Assembly: GCA_947588895.1 (NCBI GenBank)
Contig: CANQBF010000007.1
Coordinates: forward strand, 1-41,621
Length of the DNA: 41,621 bases
Origin: an uncultured Bacilli bacterium
Lineage (GTDB): Bacteria; Bacillota_I; Bacilli_A; RF39; UBA660
Direction: 5' to 3'
A program made the position numbers and the translations under genes. Positions 25,268-32,123 of this stretch are shown in pieces (the stretch's first letter is position 1; every line of letters starts with the position of its first letter). The notes below the pieces were generated by a model. It made no database searches, had not been told where the DNA came from, and worked only from the letters and a program-made list of their open reading frames with translations.

Positions 25268-26464
25268 CTAGAGAGACAACCAATTAGATATATCTATAAT
25301 TTGAATTCCTTCATATTGAAAGTTGTCATGATTAGTTCTTGCTATTATCATTTTTGGATACGCATCTTTTATTTTTAATAATGGTTCTACTTCACGTTTA
25401 AATGTGTCACTTTCAAAGTTATTGCCAATGTTATCAGCCACTTGAATATAAATTTTCTCATTCCTTTTCATTGCGACAAAATCAATTTCTTTTTCATATA
25501 AAACACCAACATATATTTCATATCCTCTTCTAATTAATTCCATTGCAACTATATTTTCATAGATATTACCATAATTCATATTCTTTGTACCTTGAATAGC
25601 ATATTTTACTGCATGGTCTGATAAATAATACTTATCTTGGGTAGATAAATATTTTTTGCCTTGAATATCATATCTTCTAACTTTATAAAATGCAAAAGAT
25701 TCACATAAATATTTAATATAAGTTCCTACTGTTTTATCATTAATATCCATTTTAAAAGTATTTAACGTATCAGTGATACTTCTATAGGAAGTAAGTCTAG
25801 CAATATTATCTATTAAAAAATCACTAATACTATCTAATAATGGAATATTTTGTATTTTGTTTCTTTGAACTATATCTCTTACAATCATGGTCTTATAAAC
25901 ATCAGCAATATAATTATATTTTTTATCTAATTCATTGTATAAATATGAACCAGAAAATCCACCTTCTAAAACATATCTATTAAAATTTTCTTCATTATTT
26001 TTTAAATCAAAGTATAGAAGAAATTCTTGATATGAAAAAGGATATACTTGAATACTATAAGTTCTTCCTGTAAATAGAGTAGCTAAATCACTTGATAAAA
26101 GAAATGCATTAGAACCAGTTATATAAATATCATATTTATTTTCAGCATGAAAATTATTAATTGCTTTTTCGAAATCATTACACATTTGAACTTCATCAAT
26201 CATAATAAAATTATTCTTTTTAGAATCATATTTGTTAGATACGTATTCAATTAATTCTTTATATTGTTTTAAGTTATCAAATTTATCAAGATTATAATCT
26301 ATATAAATAATATTAGAATTATTATCATTTGATTTAACATAATCTATAAACATATTAAGTAATTGGGATTTTCCACTACGTCTAACACCAGTAATTACTT
26401 TTATATCAGGTGTTCCCATAACATCAATTAAATCATTCAAATACTTTCTTTTAATTATTTTCAT
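25268..26464 (-). CDS. Solo AAA-family ATPase with DUF4143-type C-terminus
   Basis: 398 aa. An AAA_14-type ATPase domain comes first: Walker A GVRRSGKS (about residues 26-33), Walker B NFIMIDEVQM, sensor ITGSNAFLLS, then LFTGRTYSIQVYPFSYQEFL, diagnostic for this family. The C-terminal half (about 210-398) matches the DUF4143 layout, ending in a nuclease-like fold region (YENIVAMELIRRGYEIYVG, then KEIDFVAMK). The in-cell role of these common, mobile-looking ATPases is unsettled. It is the only gene on this strand inside the window besides the edge fragment. AGAGGTGATG precedes the start. A perfect palindrome covers its promoter. Confidence 0.88.
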   Translation of the reverse strand: MKIIKRKYLNDLIDVMGTPDIKVITGVRRSGKSQLLNMFIDYVKSNDNNSNIIYIDYNLDKFDNLKQYKELIEYVSNKYDSKKNNFIMIDEVQMCNDFEKAINNFHAENKYDIYITGSNAFLLSSDLATLFTGRTYSIQVYPFSYQEFLLYFDLKNNEENFNRYVLEGGFSGSYLYNELDKKYNYIADVYKTMIVRDIVQRNKIQNIPLLDSISDFLIDNIARLTSYRSITDTLNTFKMDINDKTVGTYIKYLCESFAFYKVRRYDIQGKKYLSTQDKYYLSDHAVKYAIQGTKNMNYGNIYENIVAMELIRRGYEIYVGVLYEKEIDFVAMKRNEKIYIQVADNIGNNFESDTFKREVEPLLKIKDAYPKMIIARTNHDNFQYEGIQIIDISNWLSL

Positions 26465-26487
26465 AATAATTCATCACCTCTAATAAT

Positions 26488-26515
26488 ATTATATCATTCA
26501 TTTCGCAAAAATCAA
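26488..26515 (-). promoter_or_regulatory. Promoter of DUF4143-type ATPase gene
   Basis: On the minus strand: TTGATT, 16-bp spacer, TATAAT with TGA before it (extended -10). The -35 and most of the spacer lie in one arm of the palindrome at 26497-26539. Confidence 0.65.
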
Positions 26516-26539
26516 TTTTTTTGATTTTTGCGAAATGAA
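26497..26539. repeat. Perfect 19-bp inverted repeat, candidate operator
   Basis: TTCATTTCGCAAAAATCAA, five Ts, then its exact reverse complement. It overlaps the minus-strand promoter of the ATPase gene. Its other arm also offers TTGATT with TATTAA 17 bp later on the plus strand (26521-26549), so it is symmetrically placed between divergent transcripts. Confidence 0.75.
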
Positions 26540-26642
26540 AAGCTATTAAAAATTTATTTGAAAACTTATAATATTTAATAATTTTTTGGGTATTAATAAT
26601 TTTTATAAAAAATAAATAAACATAAATTATAATGGTGATAAG

Positions 26643-26900
26643 ATGAAATCTATTAAAGAAATAGATTATAATCCATCAATGGGAGTATTAATTGATGTTA
26701 AAGACCCAATTACATATAAAGAAAAACATAATCCCTATAGTATAAATATTTATTATGATAAATTATTAATGAATCATAAAACTTTATTAAATAAAAATAC
26801 TAAATATTATATAATTTGTGATAAGGGTCATAAAAGTAAACAAGCTGTTAGAATACTTTCATTTTACGGTTATGATGTAACATATGTCATAAATTCGTGA
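26643..26900 (+). CDS. Small rhodanese-domain protein
   Basis: 85 aa, a single rhodanese domain of near-minimal size (GlpE-like). The active-site loop is CDKGHKS with Cys59 as sulfur-accepting residue, preceded by KYYIICDKG, and the N-terminal LIDVKDPITYKEKHNP corresponds to the DVR-E-(F/Y)-xxGH(I)P region. It is probably a cytosolic sulfurtransferase or persulfide carrier. GGTGAT is the only ribosome-site-like sequence, three bases from ATG. A TATAAT at 26628-26633 would give an almost leaderless transcript. It ends in TGA. Confidence 0.8.
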   Translation: MKSIKEIDYNPSMGVLIDVKDPITYKEKHNPYSINIYYDKLLMNHKTLLNKNTKYYIICDKGHKSKQAVRILSFYGYDVTYVINS

Positions 26901-26940
26901 ATTTTGTCCATACTTATATTATAATGAATATGTGATAAGT

Positions 26941-27522
26941 ATGGATTTTTTTAATAATTTATATAATTTAATAATTAATTTTATAAACTCATCTTCGATA
27001 TATGGGCCACTTTTAGCATGTTTCTTAATAGTTATTGAATCGATTTTACCAATATTACCATTATTTGTTTTTATAAGTATTATATTTATAGCATATGGTT
27101 ATGTTATTGGTTTTATAATTTCCTATATCTTAACCATAGTAGGGTGTATTTTAGCTTTCTTTTTAGTAAGAAAAGTATTTACTAAACATTTTGATAGAAA
27201 ATTTCGGAAAAAGATGAATATTGATAAATTAATGAAAAAAATAGATAAAATGAAATTATCTACATTATCATTAATTATAGCTATTCCTTTTACACCAGCA
27301 TTCTTAATTAATATTTGTGCTGCTTTATCTAAAATGGACTTTAAAAAATATTTTTACTCACTTTTAATTGGTAAAGTTTCCCTTGTTTTCTTTTGGGGCT
27401 TTATTGGTACAAGTCTTGTTGAAAGTTTAAAGAATCCTAAAATATTAATTGTTATTGTTATAATGCTTTTAGGAGCTTATATAGCAAGTAGATTAGTTAC
27501 TAAGAAACTAGATATTGAATAG
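26941..27522 (+). CDS. TVP38/DedA-like (VTT-domain) membrane protein
   Basis: 193 aa from ATG 26941; the track uses GTG 26932, which is at the predicted transcription start (TATAAT 26920-26925). It has several helices, with the family pattern of a reentrant first half (LIVIESILPILPLFVFISI, then GYVIGFIISYILTIVGCILAFFLVRKVF) and a second half IAIPFTPAFLINICAALSKM. VTT proteins act as lipid scramblases or envelope maintenance factors in known cases. It is co-directional with, and 40 bases after, the rhodanese gene. Confidence 0.8.
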   Translation: MDFFNNLYNLIINFINSSSIYGPLLACFLIVIESILPILPLFVFISIIFIAYGYVIGFIISYILTIVGCILAFFLVRKVFTKHFDRKFRKKMNIDKLMKKIDKMKLSTLSLIIAIPFTPAFLINICAALSKMDFKKYFYSLLIGKVSLVFFWGFIGTSLVESLKNPKILIVIVIMLLGAYIASRLVTKKLDIE

Positions 27523-27554
27523 ACATATGTTTACAACGATAATTTTATATATTG

Positions 27555-27583
27555 TTGACACTTTAAACAAATAATTATATGAT
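27555..27583 (+). promoter_or_regulatory. Sigma-A-type promoter
   Basis: TTGACA, 17-bp spacer, TATGAT. AGTAGGTGA then precedes ATG 27608. It drives the three-gene unit 27608-29449. Confidence 0.75.
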
Positions 27584-27607
27584 TTAAATAGTAAAGTAGG
27601 TGAATTT

Positions 27608-28765
27608 ATGGATGGCAAAGTTTTTATATATGTGAATAAGTTAGTTAATAATATAGCTAATAGTTTAGGTATAAAAATAAATGCAAGGGAAGTAGCCAAT
27701 ATCATTGATAGTATTGTTAAAAAATATTCAAATGAAGATATTATTGATGGTAAAGCTGATGCAGAAATCAAAAATTATATTGCAAACAAATATAATCGTA
27801 CAATAACAAATAATGTAAAAGAAGAATTAGAACCTATAGAAACATCTAAAGAAAATAATAATGATATTTTTAGTGGTATTAAAATAGCTAATGAACATCG
27901 AGAAGAAGCTTTAGAAACAGAAAGATATATTCGAAATTACGTTCAAAATATGAATCTAACGGAAGCCGATATCTTATGGATTATTGGACAATTAAAAAGT
28001 TCATATAAACATGTTGAAATAGTTGAAGATTTATCTTTAGATGAAATTGATAGTTTATTAGAAATTATTAATTTAAAAAATAATTCCACTACTAAAGAAG
28101 AAGAACAAAAGAATGTAATTGTAAGTAAAGAGAAGAAATCAAAATTAAAAAAGGATGCAATTAAAAAAATATTAACTTTTGTAGTTGTGGGAAGTATGTC
28201 TTTATCCTTATTAAGTACATATAAAAAACATCAAGAAAAGAAAGAATTTATTAATAATATGGAAAGTTCGATTGAAACAATTATTAATCAAAATGATGAA
28301 CCAATATCAGAAATTGCTTCATTAGCAGTTGATTTTGAAAAAAATCCTAATATAATAACGAAAAATGCTTCGCCAGTATATAGTGGTAATGAAATATACA
28401 CTGATTATAACCCTAAAGGTATTGCTGAAGATATAAAAGATGTTACTAATATTAATTCAGATACTTTAGATTCCATGATTATATATACATTTTCTCATAT
28501 GCAAGTAGATATAAATACTAAAATAAAAACAATGAATCAAGTATTTAAAGAGTTAGGTATAAACGAAGATTTTGTTAGTTATATGTTAAATAATGTTGAA
28601 ATAGATAATAAAGAAGAAATAGCTGAACAAATTAAAAGTGGTAATAAAGATGTTTTAAATAAATTAGCTCAAGAATTTTTAAAGACAAAATATAATGTTT
28701 ATTTAGAAGATTATGATAATATACAAGAAATAGGAGATAATATAAATGGACCAAGTAAACATTAA
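27608..28765 (+). CDS. Hypothetical protein with one central membrane helix
   Basis: 385 aa, not recognised. Residues about 1-190 are hydrophilic, Asn/Glu/Lys-rich and presumably cytoplasmic. A basic stretch (SKEKKSKLKKDAIKK) leads to one helix (ILTFVVVGSMSLSLLSTY, about 190-208). The remaining 175 residues would face outward under the positive-inside rule. No Cys and no catalytic motif stand out. The end overlaps the DUF1292-like gene by 20 bases, so they are probably coupled. Confidence 0.7.
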   Translation: MDGKVFIYVNKLVNNIANSLGIKINAREVANIIDSIVKKYSNEDIIDGKADAEIKNYIANKYNRTITNNVKEELEPIETSKENNNDIFSGIKIANEHREEALETERYIRNYVQNMNLTEADILWIIGQLKSSYKHVEIVEDLSLDEIDSLLEIINLKNNSTTKEEEQKNVIVSKEKKSKLKKDAIKKILTFVVVGSMSLSLLSTYKKHQEKKEFINNMESSIETIINQNDEPISEIASLAVDFEKNPNIITKNASPVYSGNEIYTDYNPKGIAEDIKDVTNINSDTLDSMIIYTFSHMQVDINTKIKTMNQVFKELGINEDFVSYMLNNVEIDNKEEIAEQIKSGNKDVLNKLAQEFLKTKYNVYLEDYDNIQEIGDNINGPSKH

Positions 28766-28985
28766 TGTTATAACTTTAGATAATAATAAAAAATATGAAG
28801 TTATTGATCGAGTAATTATTGATAATAAAATATATTTACTCTTAATCAATGAAGAAGATGAAAAAGATAAATGCATTAGAAAATACATTAAAGAAGATGG
28901 TAAAGAAATGATAACCACTTTAGAATTAGATGAATTAGAAAAAGTATTAGAAATATTTACAAAGAAATATAAAGGAGATAGATAA
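28746..28985 (+). CDS. DUF1292-like small protein
   Basis: 79 aa. The pattern VITLDNNKKYEVIDRVIIDN, KIYLLLINEEDE, and a final acidic helix ending LEKVLEIFTKKY follows the DUF1292 family found across Bacillota, where it has no firmly assigned biochemical role. It is shorter and less acidic than many members. It overlaps the upstream gene, and a lipoprotein gene follows two bases later. Confidence 0.6.
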   Translation: MDQVNINVITLDNNKKYEVIDRVIIDNKIYLLLINEEDEKDKCIRKYIKEDGKEMITTLELDELEKVLEIFTKKYKGDR

Positions 28986-28987
28986 TA

Positions 28988-29449
28988 ATGAAAGAAAAAA
29001 GAAATATAATACTTGGAATATTATTAATTATAGGAGTGTGTTTTTTAACAACTGGATGTAAATTTGAAAAAATAACTACGGAAGAATTTAAGAAACATTT
29101 TTCAGCTTTAGGCTATACAATTAGTGAAACAGAAGAAGCACCATATGAGTCTAAAACTTATGTAGTTGCATCTAAAGAAGATGTACCATATAAGATTGAA
29201 TATTATGAATTTGAAAAAGAAGTAGATGCTAAAAAAGTATTAAAAAAATATGAAGATAGTATTGTAAATTATATTACTAGTGATTCTCAAAATCAAAAAA
29301 CAACTGGTGCAATCATGGGTAAGATAGTAGCAGTTTCAGATAATGAATATATTGTTATGTCAAGAATTCAAAATACTTTGATCTTTGTTGCAGGTACTAA
29401 AGATTATCAACAAGAGATAGATAAATTACTTGGCGATATAACTTATTAA
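28988..29449 (+). CDS. Lipoprotein of unknown function
   Basis: 153 aa. The signal sequence has a lipobox LTTGC, with Cys24 as the lipidated residue, so it is an outward-facing membrane lipoprotein. The mature part is a small alpha/beta domain (EEFKKHFSALGYTISE at the start) without recognised motifs. AAAGGAGATAG overlaps the end of the previous gene and serves as ribosome site. A terminator follows. Confidence 0.8.
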   Translation: MKEKRNIILGILLIIGVCFLTTGCKFEKITTEEFKKHFSALGYTISETEEAPYESKTYVVASKEDVPYKIEYYEFEKEVDAKKVLKKYEDSIVNYITSDSQNQKTTGAIMGKIVAVSDNEYIVMSRIQNTLIFVAGTKDYQQEIDKLLGDITY

Positions 29450-29456
29450 TAGTATT

Positions 29457-29487
29457 GTTGAAAACAAAATAGTTTTCAACTTTTTTT
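29457..29487 (+). terminator. Rho-independent terminator
   Basis: GTTGAAAAC, six-base loop, GTTTTCAAC, seven Ts. Confidence 0.85.
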
Positions 29488-29496
29488 ATATAATAA

Positions 29497-29525
29497 TTGA
29501 AAAATTATAAATTTTTAGATATACT
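29497..29525 (+). promoter_or_regulatory. Promoter of GH31 gene with inverted repeat in spacer
   Basis: TTGAAA, 17-bp spacer, TATACT. The spacer is largely a perfect inverted repeat, AAAAATT-ATA-AATTTTT (29500-29516). That could be a regulator site or just AT bias. Confidence 0.6.
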
Positions 29526-29553
29526 TATATATGTAAGATAAAGAGGTTTTTAT

Positions 29554-31959
29554 ATGGCTAGTATTGGAGAACATTTTAAAACTAATAAAGATAACCTTAT
29601 AAGTGATGAAAAAGCTATCATTAAAGGAGCGAATTATCGGATAACTATATTAAGTGAACGTTTAATTCGTTTTGAATATTCAACTGATGGTAATTTTTAT
29701 AATGGAGAAACAGAAATAGTACATAATCGTAAATTTGACGTTCCTAAATTTAAAATAGAACAAGATGAAAAATTTATTGCAATTACTACTAAATACTTTA
29801 CTTTACAATATGCTAAAGAAAAACCTTTTAAAGGTCCATCATTTGCTCCAGATTCAAATTTAAAAGTTAAATTAATTAATACGGATAAAATGTGGTATTT
29901 TAATCATCCGGAAGCTCGTAATTTTAAAGGTAGTGCATTTAGTATTGAAAACTTTTTAGATAAAACTGATTTATCTAATGGTTTATATTCAACTGATGGT
30001 TTTGCTGTTATTGACGATTCTAATTCCATGTTAATTGATGATAATGGTTATATGATACCTAATAATACTAATCGAGTAGATGTTTATTTATTTGCCTATC
30101 GAAGAGATTTTGGCCTATGTTTAAAAGATTATTTTACTTTAACGGGAAGACCTCCATTAGTACCTCGTTATGCTTTAGGTATATGGTGGAATAGAGATTT
30201 AATTTATAGTTTTGATGATATTAAAAAATTAATTGACGATTTTAAAAGATATGAAATACCTTTAGCAGTTTTATTATTAAGTGAATTTTGGCATAATAAA
30301 GATAAAAATAATTATAATTTATATAAAACAGGTTATACATTTAATAAAGAATTATTTCCAGACCCTAAAGAATTTATAACTTATCTTCATGATAGAAATA
30401 TTCGTCTTGGTTTAAATTTAGATGGTAGTGAAGGCATTAATTCCTTAAATGATGGCTATTTAAATATGTGTGATGATTTAAATATTGAAAATGGTAAAGT
30501 TATTCCTTTTAGAGCTTTAGATGCTAATTTTATTAATTCCTATTTTTATAATTTAATTAATCCTTTAGATAAATTAGGTGTTGATTTTTATTGGCTTGAT
30601 TCAAAAGATGAAGTTGTAACTAGAGTACTAAATTATTATCACTATAATAATTATAAGAAATCTAATGAAAAAAGAGGCATGATATTATCAAGAAATGGTG
30701 GTAGAGCAGCTCATTTATACCCAGTTCATTATTCAGGAGAAACAAAGGTTGGTTGGGATACTCTTAAATATTTACCATATTTTAATTCAACTGGTAGTAA
30801 TATAGGTCTTTCTTGGTGGAGTCATGATGTTGGGGGATTTAAAAATGGTATTGAAGATGGCGAATTATATTTAAGATATGTTCAATTAGCTACTTATAGT
30901 CCTATATTTAGATTTAGTGCTAGAAGGGGAGCATATTATAAAAGAGAACCATGGCGTTGGGATTATAATACTTATAATATTGTTAAAGATTATTGTAGAT
31001 TACGTCATCAATTAATACCTTATTTATATACAGAAAACTATAAATATCATGATACATTTTTACCAGTTATTCAACCATTATATTATTATTATCCCGAATT
31101 AATTGATGAACCAAATTATAAAAATGAATATTATTTTGGAACAGAAATGTTAATTGCACCGATTACTAGTCCTGAAGATAAAGTTATGAATCGAGCAGTT
31201 GAAAAATTATTTTTACCAAAGGGTGTATGGTATGATTTTAAAACTGGTAAAAAGTTTTTAGGTAATAAAAGATATGTAGCGTTTTATAAAGATGAAGATT
31301 ATCCAGTATTTGCTAAAGCTGGAGCAATAATTCCACTTGCTATTAATGAAGAAAATATTAATAATACGTATTCGCCTCGAAAAATGGAAATAGATGTATT
31401 TCCAGGTAATAGTAATATTTATCGTTTATATGAAGATGATGGTATGTCTAGAATGTTTGAATATGGAGAATATATAATAACAGCGATTGAATTTAATTAT
31501 AGTACAGATGATTATTCATTAAATATTCAACCAGTTGAAGGTAAAACTGGTATAATACCTGATAAAAGAGATTATATTATTAAATTTAGAAATACAAGAC
31601 AACCAGCTAAAGTAAGTGTATCAGTGAATGATATTCCTAAAAAATATAATTCATATATCTTAGATAATGATTTTATAATTGAAATAAATGATGTTGATAC
31701 TAGAAAACCATTAAGTATTAATTGTTCTGGTAAAGATATTGAAATCGATGCAGTTAGAATTATTAATGAAGATATTTATGGTATTATTAGTGATTTAAAA
31801 ATAGAAACATTATTAAAAGAAATTATATCTTCAATAATATTTAGTGATATGCCAATAAGTCAAAAAAGAATAGCAATTAAGAAATTATCTTCATCAGGAT
31901 TAAATCAAATATTCATTAAAATGTTTATTAAATTATTAGAATATATTGAAGAAATATAA
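29554..31959 (+). CDS. Glycoside hydrolase family 31 enzyme (alpha-glycosidase)
   Basis: 801 aa, cytosolic (no signal peptide). An N-terminal beta-sandwich (about 1-195) is followed by the (beta/alpha)8 domain starting PPLVPRYALGIWWNRD, and C-terminal beta domains (LPKGVWYDFKTGKKF). The nucleophile region reads DFYWLDSKDE with Asp349, where many family members have WxDMNE. In the acid/base region, YSGETKVGWDTLKY carries Glu395 where the canonical motif has GD. SWWSHDVGGF and SPIFRFS are typical. About 55 extra helical residues end the protein. Substrate cannot be told: alpha-glucoside, xyloside or an amino-sugar linkage are all possible. Confidence 0.88.
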   Translation: MASIGEHFKTNKDNLISDEKAIIKGANYRITILSERLIRFEYSTDGNFYNGETEIVHNRKFDVPKFKIEQDEKFIAITTKYFTLQYAKEKPFKGPSFAPDSNLKVKLINTDKMWYFNHPEARNFKGSAFSIENFLDKTDLSNGLYSTDGFAVIDDSNSMLIDDNGYMIPNNTNRVDVYLFAYRRDFGLCLKDYFTLTGRPPLVPRYALGIWWNRDLIYSFDDIKKLIDDFKRYEIPLAVLLLSEFWHNKDKNNYNLYKTGYTFNKELFPDPKEFITYLHDRNIRLGLNLDGSEGINSLNDGYLNMCDDLNIENGKVIPFRALDANFINSYFYNLINPLDKLGVDFYWLDSKDEVVTRVLNYYHYNNYKKSNEKRGMILSRNGGRAAHLYPVHYSGETKVGWDTLKYLPYFNSTGSNIGLSWWSHDVGGFKNGIEDGELYLRYVQLATYSPIFRFSARRGAYYKREPWRWDYNTYNIVKDYCRLRHQLIPYLYTENYKYHDTFLPVIQPLYYYYPELIDEPNYKNEYYFGTEMLIAPITSPEDKVMNRAVEKLFLPKGVWYDFKTGKKFLGNKRYVAFYKDEDYPVFAKAGAIIPLAINEENINNTYSPRKMEIDVFPGNSNIYRLYEDDGMSRMFEYGEYIITAIEFNYSTDDYSLNIQPVEGKTGIIPDKRDYIIKFRNTRQPAKVSVSVNDIPKKYNSYILDNDFIIEINDVDTRKPLSINCSGKDIEIDAVRIINEDIYGIISDLKIETLLKEIISSIIFSDMPISQKRIAIKKLSSSGLNQIFIKMFIKLLEYIEEI

Positions 31960-31970
31960 TACTTAAATTT

Positions 31971-32001
31971 AAAAAGTAGTACCTTATGTATTACTTTTTT
32001 T
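31971..32001 (+). terminator. Rho-independent terminator
   Basis: AAAAAGTAGTAC, CTTAT loop, GTATTACTTTTTT, with one G-U pair. It follows the GH31 gene. Confidence 0.8.
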
Positions 32002-32035
32002 GTTAACTTATAAATTATAACTTTTCAACAAAATA

Positions 32036-32063
32036 TTGACACTCGGGGGGGGTATTACATAAT
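32036..32063 (+). promoter_or_regulatory. Promoter with G8 homopolymer in the spacer (candidate phase-variable)
   Basis: Consensus TTGACA (32036-32041), then CTC, eight consecutive G (32045-32052), and a CATAAT -10 (32058-32063) at 16-bp spacing. A change in G number alters the -35/-10 distance, the mechanism known for meningococcal porA. An eight-G run is striking in such AT-rich DNA. Confidence 0.6.
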
Positions 32064-32123
32064 TATCTTATAAATAAAAAATAAACATAAGTTATTAACA
32101 ACAAGATAGAAAAGGTTAGGATA

